A stretch of 64,000 bases of DNA from Pseudobacteriovorax antillogorgiicola (GTDB taxonomy: Bacteria; Bdellovibrionota_B; Oligoflexia; Oligoflexales; RGVZ01): positions 1 to 64,000 of the forward strand of contig CAMDHM010000006.1 of assembly GCA_945898195.1 (NCBI GenBank). Reading direction: 5' to 3'. Both the position numbers and the translations under genes were made by a program. The notes beneath the pieces are model-generated. The model did no database searches, had not been told where the DNA came from, and was given only the letters and a program-made list of their open reading frames with translations. This document shows positions 39,220-48,913 of this stretch, piece after piece (the stretch's first letter is position 1; every line of letters begins with the position of its first letter).

Positions 39220-40790
39220 GAAACTACCCCACTGGCGGCATTTTTTGATCCACCGACCATTGCGAGACCAATGCCCGTAACATCGAATCCTCTGTGAATA
39301 TCCCTTCTGAACTCGGACACGATCTTCCCGCGCAGCATGACCAAGATTCGATCACTCAATCGGCAAAGCTCATCTATATCGCTTGAAATTAACAACACAC
39401 CGGCTCCCCGATTGCGCGCCAAAAGCAGCGCATCATGAATTTGCCGCGATGAACGCCAGTCAACGCCGCGGGTGGGATGCGCCGCAAGAATTAAGGCTGG
39501 TTCCTGCTCCATTTCACGGGCCACCAAGAACTTTTGCTGATTGCCCCCAGACAATAAGCGCGCATGGCCCGTCCAATTCGCCGGTAAAATTCCGTATTTA
39601 GCAAAAAATTCCCGGGCCCTGAGACGCAATAAGTTCCATGGTATGATCCGACGAAATGATGATGGATTCACCCCCGATAGCAGCAGGTTAGTCGCTGAGT
39701 CCCCATCAAGAAGGAGTCCTTCACTCCGCCGATCAAAGGGCAAAACTCCGATTCTTACCGCACTGCGAATTTTTTCTGCTGACATGCCCGATAGTTCTTT
39801 TCCCGACACAGAAATAGTACCGGACTCCCCCCGTGAGCGGGGCACAATGCGCAGAATTGCCTTAAACAATAGCTCCTGCCCATTGCCCTGAACACCCGCG
39901 ATACCAACAATTTCACGCTGGTTAACCACCAAAGAAACATTCAAACTTTCCGCGCCGTCCGGGCGTTTTAAGTTTACGATATCAAGAACGGGACTCGTTC
40001 CAGGTTCATTTCGCAAAACAGTACCCTGGTCGTGACTCACAGCCTCGCCAATCATGGCGCTAGCAAGGGAGTCCACCGAAGCACCATGAACATCACCAGC
40101 ACCAGCAAAAGTTCCCGCGACCCTTCCAGCCCGCATCACCACAATCCGACTGCAAACTTGCAGAACCTCATCCAATTTGTGACTGATTAAGATCACAGCA
40201 TGTCCGGATTCCTGAAGGCGACGCAATCTTTGGAGAAACGGGCCGACCTCCACCGGGGTTAAAACGGCTGTCGGCTCATCGAGGATAATCACTCGCGCGC
40301 CCTGACAGATGACTTTCAGAATTTCCAACTGCTGCTGCTGGCCAACTGAAAGCTGTTCAACACGCCTTTTGAGATCAAGGTCAAACCCAAGTTCATGCAT
40401 CGCTTCGATGGCGTAGGCGTGCACGTCGCTACCAGCCACCAGTTCAAGGTGCTCCAGGGCTGTCAGGGCTGGCGCCAACAAAAAATGCTGATGGACCATG
40501 CCAATTCCGGCCTTAATTGCCTCTTTGGGACTGCGAAACCGAACCTCTTTACCATCGACCAAAATGCTACCGCGATCGGGCTCGACATGACCAAATAGCA
40601 TATTCATGCACGTCGATTTTCCAGCGCCATTTTCGCCCACGAGGCCGAGGATTTCGCCTGAGCTAACCTGGAAAGAAATCCCAACGTTAGCCGGATTTCC
40701 CCCAAAAGATTTACAAATATCCCGCAGTTCGATTTGAATTTTATTTTCCCGAATTTTACTTTTTAAAGGTGGCACGATCAGCCTCGACAT
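39216..40790 (-). CDS. ABC transporter ATPase with two nucleotide-binding domains
   Basis: 524 residues, two fused ATPase domains. The first has Walker A GENGAGKST, signature LSVGQQQQLEILK, Walker B VIILDEPTAVLTP. The second has a degenerate Walker A (GVQGNGQEL), the signature LSGGNQQKFLVAREM and AHPTRGVDW in place of a full Walker B, a known asymmetry of the nucleoside/sugar class. The ATG at 40790 overlaps the end of the binding-protein gene by 35 bp, so a slightly later start is possible. Confidence 0.9.
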   Translation of the reverse strand: MSRLIVPPLKSKIRENKIQIELRDICKSFGGNPANVGISFQVSSGEILGLVGENGAGKSTCMNMLFGHVEPDRGSILVDGKEVRFRSPKEAIKAGIGMVHQHFLLAPALTALEHLELVAGSDVHAYAIEAMHELGFDLDLKRRVEQLSVGQQQQLEILKVICQGARVIILDEPTAVLTPVEVGPFLQRLRRLQESGHAVILISHKLDEVLQVCSRIVVMRAGRVAGTFAGAGDVHGASVDSLASAMIGEAVSHDQGTVLRNEPGTSPVLDIVNLKRPDGAESLNVSLVVNQREIVGIAGVQGNGQELLFKAILRIVPRSRGESGTISVSGKELSGMSAEKIRSAVRIGVLPFDRRSEGLLLDGDSATNLLLSGVNPSSFRRIIPWNLLRLRAREFFAKYGILPANWTGHARLLSGGNQQKFLVAREMEQEPALILAAHPTRGVDWRSSRQIHDALLLARNRGAGVLLISSDIDELCRLSDRILVMLRGKIVSEFRRDIHRGFDVTGIGLAMVGGSKNAASGVVS

Positions 40791-41790
40791 AATAATCAGG
40801 AACCTTGATGACGCCTGCCGCGATCTGCCGCTTTAACTCATCCAGCTTTGATCGCAGAACAGGCGTAAAAACGCCCTCATTGTAGCGATCGAACGCATAG
40901 TCGATTCCACCATTCGCAATTCCAAACTCGATTTTCCCACCGGTAAACTTATTTGTTTGGACATCCGAGACCGTCTGAAATACGGCGACATCAATTCGCT
41001 TCAGAATGCTGGTCAAAATCAGACCGGGACGCATCGCATTTTGATTTGAATCCGTCCCGATTGCAAATTTTGACTTCGCGCCGGCCGCATCAAATACACC
41101 AGCATTCGACGCCCCAGCAGCGACGTAGATTACGTCGACGCCACTGTTGTATTGGGCCAGGGCTAACTCCTTTGCCTTCGGCGGATTGTTCCAACTGTCG
41201 GCGGTAACCCCCACAAAGTTGGATACCGTGGTGCCACCCTTTTGCATGTGACGCACACCGGCACGATATCCGAGGTCAAACCGGCGAATCAACGGCACAT
41301 CCATGCCTCCGATAAACCCTACTTTCCCCGTAGCCGACTTCATGATCGCTGCAGCACCGGCCAGAAAAGCGCCCTCGTGATCAGAAAAAAGTAGCGACCT
41401 AACATTTGGCTGGCTAGAGGGCGCGTCCACCAGCGCAAACCGTCCCTCAGGAAAATCAACGGCAACCCGACTCATAGGTTCCGCCTGGCCAAATCCAACG
41501 GCGATGATCAGATCAAATTTTTTGCGGGCAAAAGTCCGGATGGCTGGTTCGTAGGCATTGTCGTCCATGGCTTCGACGTACTTGGCGTCAATCCCAAGTT
41601 GCCTTTTAGCCTCGTCCAAGCCTCGTGCAGCGGCCGCATTGAAGGACCGATCGTCCCGCCCCCCCTTGTCAAAAACAACACCAACCCGGATTTTGCGCCG
41701 TTCGGGATTTAATTCGCCCGCCAAGGCAAATTTTGCCGACATGAAAATCAGAGCCCACGCCAAAAGCATTCTATTTATCATCTGCCACAT
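40756..41790 (-). CDS. BMP-family substrate-binding protein
   Basis: About 344 residues from the ATG at 41790 behind GGGGGTG; the frame is open further upstream without a ribosome site. Signal peptide to about ALA24, without a lipobox Cys, so a soluble periplasmic protein. The BMP/PnrA fold is shown by VGVVFDKGGRDDRSFNAAAARG, LIIAVGF, FALVDAP and VDVIYVAAGASNAGV. Related PnrA proteins bind purine nucleosides. It is the first gene of the importer operon. Confidence 0.9.
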   Translation of the reverse strand: MWQMINRMLLAWALIFMSAKFALAGELNPERRKIRVGVVFDKGGRDDRSFNAAAARGLDEAKRQLGIDAKYVEAMDDNAYEPAIRTFARKKFDLIIAVGFGQAEPMSRVAVDFPEGRFALVDAPSSQPNVRSLLFSDHEGAFLAGAAAIMKSATGKVGFIGGMDVPLIRRFDLGYRAGVRHMQKGGTTVSNFVGVTADSWNNPPKAKELALAQYNSGVDVIYVAAGASNAGVFDAAGAKSKFAIGTDSNQNAMRPGLILTSILKRIDVAVFQTVSDVQTNKFTGGKIEFGIANGGIDYAFDRYNEGVFTPVLRSKLDELKRQIAAGVIKVPDYYVEADRATFKK

Positions 41791-41908
41791 GGGCACCCCC
41801 GTAGGACGGCGTTGATGCGGACGGTTCTGGCGGGAACATACCCGAATCGCCTCCATCTGGTAAACTAGTCTCGGGGAAGACCCTCGAAATATCATCGGAG
41901 ATACTTGG

Positions 41909-42535
41909 ATGTTGAAATACCGGTCACTGACCAAGGACATTTTAGACCGTCCCATCAACGGCGTCGGCCTAAAACCGGGTACCTTGCGTCACCAATTTCG
42001 TCAGGGCAGACCACTTTTGATGGTTTTTTTGCGCCACCTGGCCTGTCAGTTCTCCAAGGAAACTGTGCGCGACATACGAGCAGCGCAAAATCAGGATCCG
42101 GAATATCCCGACATCTTGTTTGTCTTTCAGGAGTCCAGCGAAGCCGGGCAGATTTTTCTTAATCAATATTGGCCGCGCGGCAAGGCCATCAGCGATCCGA
42201 ACTTGTTTTTTTACGGTGAATTTGGGATTCCAACGGCTGGTCTGTTGGACCTAACTGGCCCGAGGGCCCTCCTGGCTAGCCTTCGGGCCACGGCAAAAGG
42301 CAACCTGCATAGCTGGCCTAAGGGCAATCTCTGGCAAATGCCTGGATTTTTTGTGGTCACCAGCGAACAGATTGTTTGGAGTCATCACTGTCAGCACGTG
42401 GGTGACCGCCCCCCATTGCAGCGGATGACCTACTTTCTGCATTCGTTGAAATTGGGCTTGGCGGGTAAGGCAAAAAACAAAAGTGAAGCAAACGGCAAGC
42501 ATTCCAACATCAAACCTATGGTACGCGCCTCCTGA
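41909..42535 (+). CDS. AhpC/TSA-like thioredoxin-fold protein
   Basis: 208 residues, ATG with ATCGGAGA upstream. RPLLMVFLRHLACQFSKETV matches the PF13911-type peroxiredoxin-like block (R-H-x-x-C-x-x-C), with Ser in place of the second Cys. FQESSEAGQIFLNQYWPRG and DPNLFFYGEFGI fit the same fold. Probably a thiol-based redox protein. It is divergent from the BMP importer operon, sharing 118 bp with it. Confidence 0.75.
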   Translation: MLKYRSLTKDILDRPINGVGLKPGTLRHQFRQGRPLLMVFLRHLACQFSKETVRDIRAAQNQDPEYPDILFVFQESSEAGQIFLNQYWPRGKAISDPNLFFYGEFGIPTAGLLDLTGPRALLASLRATAKGNLHSWPKGNLWQMPGFFVVTSEQIVWSHHCQHVGDRPPLQRMTYFLHSLKLGLAGKAKNKSEANGKHSNIKPMVRAS

Positions 42536-42575
42536 TCCTGTTAATTTCATCAAATCGACTTTGGAGTTTTTACCA

Positions 42576-42788
42576 ATGACCTGTTTTTCTAAATCACTCG
42601 TTCTTTCACTGGTTGCAAGCGCGTTAACCCTTCTGATGACTGGCTGCAGCGGACGAACGCCAGATGGCAAAACATGCCGCCGCAACCTCCTGCAATTCTT
42701 TCCCCAAACGACTTCAGACATGGCACAAACCTGCCCGCAAGACACGACCTACTACAAGCCCTCGGATAAAATCACACCGGGAACCTGA
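42576..42788 (+). CDS. Very small lipoprotein
   Basis: 70 residues from the ATG at 42576 behind TGGAG. Signal peptide with lipobox LMTGC (Cys about residue 24). The short mature part has two more Cys (KTCRRN, QTCPQD), which may form a disulfide. No homologue recognised. It lies 40 bp after the redox protein gene on the same strand. Confidence 0.65.
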   Translation: MTCFSKSLVLSLVASALTLLMTGCSGRTPDGKTCRRNLLQFFPQTTSDMAQTCPQDTTYYKPSDKITPGT

Positions 42789-42805
42789 GTCCAAAAACGC
42801 AGTTT

Positions 42806-43297
42806 CTAAGATGCGCGTTTTTGTTCCGGCTTTGATTCCGGTGCAATGCGGGGCTTCTCGCCGGAAACAAATTTGTCGGCGCGACGAACGAGCTCCGACG
42901 CTTGGCTGGCGTAACCAAACCACGCGGCAGATATCGCCAATAGGCCGTGCAACCAGATGTTGCTGGTTTGAACTGGCATCAGGCCAAGCACGGTATTCAA
43001 CACAGGAATAAAACCAAATACCGCCAGGACAGCCATCGTGATGGCCGTTCCGCGAGCATAGCTCCGCGCCGCATAAGACGACCCAAAGCAAGTTGCCCCC
43101 CAAACACCCATCAACGTATGAAACAAATTCGACATGATATTGACGGGGAAAATTCCCCACAGAAGGCCGGATCCGTAGGTGATCGCCAATTTCGGAGCGG
43201 CCTCCGGCATGTCAGACAGCATCGCAGGGAAGAACCCGGCAACACCAACCACCATCAGAATGATTCCACTGATCAGAGAAAAATATTTTAAGCTCAT
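42806..43297 (-). CDS. DUF4383-like membrane protein
   Basis: About 163 residues from the ATG at 43297 behind GAGGAGG. Four membrane segments (about 5-24, 40-60, 75-95, 105-125) and a charged C-terminal tail. LLWGIFPVNIMSNLFHTLMGVWG resembles the LFPVN-x-HN-x-HL-x-G signature of DUF4383. Function unknown. It stands alone between convergent and same-strand neighbours. Confidence 0.75.
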   Translation of the reverse strand: MSLKYFSLISGIILMVVGVAGFFPAMLSDMPEAAPKLAITYGSGLLWGIFPVNIMSNLFHTLMGVWGATCFGSSYAARSYARGTAITMAVLAVFGFIPVLNTVLGLMPVQTSNIWLHGLLAISAAWFGYASQASELVRRADKFVSGEKPRIAPESKPEQKRAS

Positions 43298-43388
43298 GAC
43301 AAAACCTCCTCTCAAGGTTGTCTTGTCACTTGCTCGATCTGTGCCAATTGAAAAGTAATGCCGCTTTAGGATTCACCGGCATTATTTT

Positions 43389-44504
43389 TCAAGCGTAATA
43401 GCGTCCGAAACGATTGGCTAAAAAATCCTTGAACGACACGTCTTCCTGCCTAACGAAGCCGCTCTGCGGAAGTTTACCGCTGCGATGAATATCGAGCACC
43501 GCCGTAATGCCTGCGGCCGTCGTAATCTGGATTGCACCCCAGTGTTCATCTTGAATGGCCGCATTGTAGATTTTTTTGCAGTATGATTTTTGAGATAGCA
43601 GACCATTTTTCCAGCCTGACACCGTCACTAAGATCAAAACAACATCTTGATGAGTATGAGGCAAAGATTTTTCAAAAATCTTCTTTAGTAGATCGCGATC
43701 GTAGTTAAGCTGAAGGTCAGTCATGAGCAAGGATACAATATCCCGATGCCCCGGGTACCTAACACTCCGGTAGTTCAGATTGCGAACCTTACCGTCATAG
43801 GTTTCCGCCAAACTACCAAGGCCACCTGAAGTGTTGAACGCTTCATATTCGATTCCGTCGAGGCTAAATCGTTCGTAACCCTCCAATGGTGCGACCAAAT
43901 TTAACTTCCCATCGACCACGGCCTCACACGGATTGCCGTACTCGTTAATCAGACCTTCCGTGCTCCACGTAAGGTTATATTTCAGAGCATTATGCGGATA
44001 CATTGGCAACGCCCCGACCCGCATTTTAATCTCATCGACCTTGTCGAACTCCTCGGCCAGGTTATGGGCCGCGATGGTAATAAACCCCGGCGCCAAACCG
44101 CACTGTGGAATGAAGGCCAATTTACTGCCTTCAGCAATTTCGCGAACGCCTTTGGTGGTCTGGACATCCTCAGTCAGGTCCAGATAGTTAACTCCAACTT
44201 CCTTGCAAACACCGGCGATGCCAAGGTTCAGATGAAACGGCGCACACGACAGCGCATAATCATGGCCCTTGAGAACTTCAGCAAGTTCGCGTGGATTGGC
44301 CAAGTCACACGCCTTAGCGCTTAAGTTCGGTACGACGCGCCCCGCACTAGACCTGATTGCCTTATTGGATTGATCCTGATGGGCATCGATGGCGGTAATC
44401 GCATAATCACCCGAATCAGCTAAAAGATGGCAAACCAGACGGCCAACCTTGCCGCAACCGAGTACTGCAACCTTCGTTAAACCACCTTTTGGACCGTGAG
44501 CCAT
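43389..44504 (-). CDS. Saccharopine dehydrogenase-like oxidoreductase
   Basis: 371 residues, ATG with GGGAGATGACTC upstream. N-terminal Rossmann domain (VAVLGCGKVGRLVCHLLADSGDY) and C-terminal catalytic domain (IPQCGLAPGFITIAAHNL) are typical of saccharopine/lysine dehydrogenase relatives. Family members act on saccharopine, lysine or carboxynorspermidine; the substrate here cannot be told apart from sequence. No pathway partners nearby. Confidence 0.85.
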   Translation of the reverse strand: MAHGPKGGLTKVAVLGCGKVGRLVCHLLADSGDYAITAIDAHQDQSNKAIRSSAGRVVPNLSAKACDLANPRELAEVLKGHDYALSCAPFHLNLGIAGVCKEVGVNYLDLTEDVQTTKGVREIAEGSKLAFIPQCGLAPGFITIAAHNLAEEFDKVDEIKMRVGALPMYPHNALKYNLTWSTEGLINEYGNPCEAVVDGKLNLVAPLEGYERFSLDGIEYEAFNTSGGLGSLAETYDGKVRNLNYRSVRYPGHRDIVSLLMTDLQLNYDRDLLKKIFEKSLPHTHQDVVLILVTVSGWKNGLLSQKSYCKKIYNAAIQDEHWGAIQITTAAGITAVLDIHRSGKLPQSGFVRQEDVSFKDFLANRFGRYYA

Positions 44505-44609
44505 GAGTCATCTCCCTGGTTTTTCGCAATGTTTTCAGGGCTTTTTAACCCGATAATCCACCAGATGGTCAACCGATACTTAGGGCCTTCACATCCTTGG
44601 CTTATTAGA

Positions 44610-44633
44610 TTAGAACTGAACTGTTAATTCTAA
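44610..44633. promoter_or_regulatory. Inverted repeat upstream of the OmpR-type regulator
   Basis: TTAGAA (44610-44615) and TTCTAA (44628-44633) flank a 12-bp spacer, 19 bp before the start codon of the response regulator. Such spacing fits a dimer site for autoregulation. Only two half-sites support it. Confidence 0.35.
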
Positions 44634-44652
44634 AGAATTTTAAGAGGATCCT

Positions 44653-45327
44653 ATGAGAATTCTTGTAGTCGAAGACGATGCTCCCTTGGCAAGCGTTGTT
44701 GTCCGCGCCCTCCGCGAAGAGTCCTACGCCGTTGACCTGGCCCAAGACGGTCAGGAGGCGGAATGGTCGGCCTTCGAGAACCCTTACGACCTTATCATCC
44801 TCGACTTGATGTTGCCGCGTAAAGACGGCTTGAGTGTCTTAAAGACCTTGCGTCAGGCTGGCATCCACACGCCCGTTCTAATTTTGACCGCTAGAGACAC
44901 CGCCAACGACGTGGTTGCCGGACTGGATAATGGCGCGGATGATTACCTCAAAAAACCATTCAGCCTGGACGAACTCATGGCCCGCGTGCGCGCCCTCCTG
45001 CGCCGTCAGCCGTCAGACACCGCAGCCATCATTGAAGTCGGCGCTCTGAAGATTGATCCTGCACGAAAGGAAGTCACTCGTGGCGGAGTTAAAATCGAGC
45101 TCACGGCCAAAGAATTTGCGCTGCTTGAGTACATGGCCCGCCATGCAGGCACCGTATTGACGCGCACTCAGCTATCCGAACACGTTTGGGATATGAACTT
45201 TGAGCCAACGTCAAACGTGGTAGACGTGTACGTGGGATATTTGCGAAACAAAATTGACAAGTCGTTTGACGTCGCGATGATCAAGACCATGCGCGGTCAC
45301 GGTTACATGCTGGATGCAGCCAAGTAA
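44653..45327 (+). CDS. OmpR/PhoB-family response regulator
   Basis: 224 residues. Receiver domain 1-120: acidic EDDAP, phospho-acceptor in LIILDLMLPRKDG, Thr in ILTARD, Lys in LKKPFSLDEL. Winged-helix effector 125-222: LTAKEFALLEYMARHAGTVLTRTQLSEHVWD and VVDVYVGYLRNKID. AAGAGGATCCT upstream of the ATG. Paired with the histidine kinase 35 bp downstream; it binds DNA as a dimer to regulate target genes. Confidence 0.93.
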   Translation: MRILVVEDDAPLASVVVRALREESYAVDLAQDGQEAEWSAFENPYDLIILDLMLPRKDGLSVLKTLRQAGIHTPVLILTARDTANDVVAGLDNGADDYLKKPFSLDELMARVRALLRRQPSDTAAIIEVGALKIDPARKEVTRGGVKIELTAKEFALLEYMARHAGTVLTRTQLSEHVWDMNFEPTSNVVDVYVGYLRNKIDKSFDVAMIKTMRGHGYMLDAAK

Positions 45328-45362
45328 TCTTCCGTGCCCAAAATTACGGAATCCCCGATCTG

Positions 45363-46778
45363 ATGATACTTAACCGGATCCCCGTTCGACTGCGCCTCAC
45401 CCTGGGCCACGCTGTGTGGCTTTCAGTGTTTTTTGCGGTCATAGGATTGGGAATTCACCGCATCGTCGACCACAACCTTTATCAGCAGGTCGATGCGGCG
45501 TTGTTGGCCTCTGCAAAATCGATCAATGACGCGCGTTATGCCAGACCTCTCAGCCCGCCCCTCATTCAAGAATTTCTTTCACGTCACTTCGGCGAACGCC
45601 ATACCAGACCATATGCACAACTCGTGGATTTGTCCGGAAAGGTCAGCGCAAGAACACCCAACATTCGCGTCAACCTGCCGGTGACTGCCCGCGCTTGGCG
45701 GCGCGCCGAACGGGGCCTTGAAACATTTGAATCATTTGTCGGAAAGCGAACTGGAAATCCATTCCGCCAAGTGACGCTACCGGTTCTACTAAATGGAAAA
45801 TTTACGGGTGAGTTGATTCAAGTTGGCGCCCCACTTGATTCGACAGTGCACGCCCTGGACACGATCAGTCTCGTACTCTGGACGGCCCTACCGGCTGGTG
45901 TGTTGCTCTCCGCTATGTTGGGTTACTTTTTGGCCAAGCGAGCCCTGATACCGGTTCATGACATGCAAATGGCCGCCGCCAAAATGGGGGCCAAAAATCT
46001 TGAGCAAAGGCTTGATTTGCCCCCAGCAAACGATGAATTGCGCGCCCTTGCTGAAACGTTTAACGGGATGCTGGCGCGACTTGAGGACGCCTTCAAGCGC
46101 CTTCGCCGTTTCAGTGGAGACGTCTCCCACGAACTTAGGACCCCCGTTGCTGTGCTTCGCGCCGAGGCTGAACTGGCCTTGCGCAGGGAACGAACCCCGG
46201 AAGAGTACCGCGATGCCCTCCGTAACATTCTTACGGAAACCGCACAAATGTCCGCCATCATCGAAGACCTGCTACTCCTCGCTCGCGCCGAGAGCAAGTC
46301 CGTCGCGATGCAGTGGGCCACAGTCGATGCGGCACACTTTATTGAAACGGTTCGAGATGCGGTTCTTCCAGATTTTGACAAACGAAATGTCATTCTGAAC
46401 TTACCAGCTAAACCATCACCGATCAGCTTTCATGCCTCGGCAAATTATTTGGCGCTGGCCGTCAAAAACCTACTGCTCAATGCCGCAAAACATTCCGCTG
46501 CCGGATCCACCGTGACGCTGGAACTGTCTAAAATAGAGACCGATGTCATATTCAAGGTTGTCGATCATGGAGAGGGAATTCCAGAGGAGAGTCTGCCTTA
46601 TATTTTTGACCCATTTTACCGCGCAGACACCGCCCGCAATCGGGCAAGTGGCGGCGCTGGGGTTGGACTAAGCTTAACCAAGGCCATGGTTGGTTTGCAT
46701 TCCGGTACGATTGATGTGACATCCACCTTTGGCCAAGGCGCAACCTTCACGATCCGCCTACCTGGTCATCACGCCTAA
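45363..46778 (+). CDS. Sensor histidine kinase
   Basis: 471 residues. Two membrane segments (about 15-37 and 165-188) bracket a periplasmic sensor of about 125 residues. HAMP domain about 190-245. H-box GDVSHELRTPVAVLRAEAE with His near 257, N-box NLLLNAAKHS, G-boxes DHGEGIPEE and GAGVGLSLTKAM. Similar to CusS/PmrB/QseC-type kinases; the signal is unknown. Cognate regulator directly upstream. Confidence 0.92.
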   Translation: MILNRIPVRLRLTLGHAVWLSVFFAVIGLGIHRIVDHNLYQQVDAALLASAKSINDARYARPLSPPLIQEFLSRHFGERHTRPYAQLVDLSGKVSARTPNIRVNLPVTARAWRRAERGLETFESFVGKRTGNPFRQVTLPVLLNGKFTGELIQVGAPLDSTVHALDTISLVLWTALPAGVLLSAMLGYFLAKRALIPVHDMQMAAAKMGAKNLEQRLDLPPANDELRALAETFNGMLARLEDAFKRLRRFSGDVSHELRTPVAVLRAEAELALRRERTPEEYRDALRNILTETAQMSAIIEDLLLLARAESKSVAMQWATVDAAHFIETVRDAVLPDFDKRNVILNLPAKPSPISFHASANYLALAVKNLLLNAAKHSAAGSTVTLELSKIETDVIFKVVDHGEGIPEESLPYIFDPFYRADTARNRASGGAGVGLSLTKAMVGLHSGTIDVTSTFGQGATFTIRLPGHHA

Positions 46779-46790
46779 GCTTGCATCAGG

Positions 46791-47981
46791 CTACTTGGCA
46801 AGAACCGGGTAAACCTGCACCACATGATTGGCGAAATACTTGAGCCAATCATATTCTTTCAGCACGATTTTCCGACTATACGGTGATTCCTCGCCCTTGC
46901 GATTTTGGTCGTAGTCATAACTTGGACCGTCTGCGTCGGGATAGATGCTGTCTCTGACATAAAAAGCGCCACGCGTGGAGCTGCAGCCACCACGTTGCTC
47001 CCATAAATTTTCGATTTGCCCAGAGGTTCTCGCAGCACGATCGGCACGAATCTGCCAATAGTCATGCTCCCCAGGGGTTGCAGCCCTCTCCGCATTTTTT
47101 TTAAACTCATCAGCGCGCTCACTGATGACACGACGGAAATCTCGCGTCCAAGCACAATTGCCATTATCGATCTGATCATTGAATCCGATGACATAAACGC
47201 TATGCCAATACCCGTTGTGATTATAAATGACCTGCACCGGAGCTTTGTTGCGAATCAAATGGGCCTTGACTCGTTCGGCGATATCCACAGGGGCACCACC
47301 AATCGCCCACTGATCCCGCCCTTGATCCACATGTATAATGATCCGTTGAAACGCAGGTAGTTGAACCCGTTGACCTTGGATCTGCGCGCGCTGGTCGAGC
47401 CAATTAAAGTTCTCATCATAGATCGCGCCCTCTTCATCAGCCTTGGCTGCGTGAGCCGTACCATCATGGAACGATCCCACGTACCACCCCTTGGTAAAGC
47501 GGTAGTCGCGATTATGCACGGCACGTCCCCGCATGCGATTAAAAAGATAGATAGCATCAATCCGCCAATTGGCCAGTCCTGCGGCATCTTCTTCATAGCC
47601 GGCCTCGTTCATGGTGAGGCGCTCGCTCAAATCGAGTGGACCATCTGGCTCACGACTCATGCTTGGGTGCATTCTGGCCAACCACCATTCTGCCATGCCA
47701 GTGATGGACATATGCAGACAACTACCCGCATCCAACTGGTCTGGAGAAGCCAAAACAAAAGGCAAAAGTTCGTCAAAACCACCAGGCCCAAAAGCCCCCA
47801 CTTCTTTTCCAACGGGAAGTTCACGCACGAATCGCCGCAGCTCCGGAACTTGCAGTCCGCGAAGTCCTTCCTTTGATGGCATGTCAGATGCAGCGAAAAC
47901 AAGGGGGCATGAAAATAACATCGCCAGAAAAATGTTCGACGAAATAATCCTCGCCACCATCACAGTTGAAATATCTCGCAT
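46791..47981 (-). CDS. Secreted protein, possible papain-like cysteine peptidase
   Basis: About 396 residues from the ATG at 47981 behind GGGGGGTACG. Signal peptide with cleavage near FAAS. Candidate catalytic residues: Cys in DAGSCLHMSITGMAEWW (papain GSCW-x-F-like) and His in NHNGYWHSVYVIGFND, in the order of a C1-type fold. A third Asn/Asp is not firmly placed. The fold is inferred from these two blocks only. It ends in convergence with the sensor kinase and starts 80 bp from the SIMPL gene. Confidence 0.6.
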   Translation of the reverse strand: MRDISTVMVARIISSNIFLAMLFSCPLVFAASDMPSKEGLRGLQVPELRRFVRELPVGKEVGAFGPGGFDELLPFVLASPDQLDAGSCLHMSITGMAEWWLARMHPSMSREPDGPLDLSERLTMNEAGYEEDAAGLANWRIDAIYLFNRMRGRAVHNRDYRFTKGWYVGSFHDGTAHAAKADEEGAIYDENFNWLDQRAQIQGQRVQLPAFQRIIIHVDQGRDQWAIGGAPVDIAERVKAHLIRNKAPVQVIYNHNGYWHSVYVIGFNDQIDNGNCAWTRDFRRVISERADEFKKNAERAATPGEHDYWQIRADRAARTSGQIENLWEQRGGCSSTRGAFYVRDSIYPDADGPSYDYDQNRKGEESPYSRKIVLKEYDWLKYFANHVVQVYPVLAK

Positions 47982-48061
47982 CGTACCCCCCTGCGGAGTG
48001 ATTTTTGTGGATCGCTTTATGCATCCACCCACTGATCATGGTGCCAGTAGGAGGAACCAAA

Positions 48062-48913
48062 ATGAAATTAAAATTAAATTGGATGAAATGGATGGGTGCT
48101 GGAAGCATCGCTTTGGCGGCTTGCGGCTTGAGCGCCAGGAGCCTGGCCTTCCCCACGGAAGCCTTGGCCGATAGCGATTCGACAGGTAATGCCGGGCTCA
48201 TCCAAGTCAATGGCTATGGTCAGGCCTCTGCCGAGCCGGAGATCGTGCGAATCGGAGTCAGGATCATCTCGCGGTGCAACGAGTCCTCTGTTGCAGCGAA
48301 AAATGCCAACGCTGTACTCGCCAACCAGGTCATCGACCTCCTAAAGAAATATGCGCCCGAGGATTCAGCCAATGACCCCGCCTTTCGGATCATTGCAAGC
48401 CCTGGAGCCAACATCCGTCAAACAGAGAGCGAGGGGTACGGCGAACATTTGAAAATTATTTGCGAACAAAAATGGCGGGCATCGGAATGGATTTCCGTCG
48501 CAATGAAAAAGTTGGACAGCCTTCCGGCCCTGCAAGACGATCTTCTGCTAGCTGTGGATGCAGCTGCAACCGTGGGCATCGCGCAAACATGGGCTGAAAT
48601 TGACGCTCCCATTTTCGACCTGCTGCCGGCGACATGGGAACGGATCAAAGCTGAGGCGCAAGCAAACGCTCTGGCAAGTGCCCGGAAAAAATTCGCCATA
48701 TTTGATTCCGCCTGCACGTTCACCGGCATGCGATTGATAAAGGCCAGCGATCCTAAATTTACAGAGGCCCGAGTCTACGACAAGGTCGCCTACGCCAGGG
48801 CCTCTTCCGAGACTCCGGTGATGCCGAACCTAATTGAGGTTAGCAGCAGCTGGGATTTCGTCTGGGCATACGACAAAGCGTCGACAAGCGGTGGGGCACG
48901 ATGCCTATACTAA
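48062..48913 (+). CDS. SIMPL-domain (DUF541) exported protein
   Basis: About 283 residues from the ATG at 48062 behind AGGAGG. Signal/lipobox-like ALAACG at about 21 or cleavage near LAF. GLIQVNGYGQASAEPEIVRIGVRI and the following helix KNANAVLANQVIDLLKKY are the SIMPL hallmark. Family members are periplasmic, with roles in stress or signalling not well fixed. Its end overlaps by 9 bp the convergent BrkB gene. Confidence 0.82.
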   Translation: MKLKLNWMKWMGAGSIALAACGLSARSLAFPTEALADSDSTGNAGLIQVNGYGQASAEPEIVRIGVRIISRCNESSVAAKNANAVLANQVIDLLKKYAPEDSANDPAFRIIASPGANIRQTESEGYGEHLKIICEQKWRASEWISVAMKKLDSLPALQDDLLLAVDAAATVGIAQTWAEIDAPIFDLLPATWERIKAEAQANALASARKKFAIFDSACTFTGMRLIKASDPKFTEARVYDKVAYARASSETPVMPNLIEVSSSWDFVWAYDKASTSGGARCLY

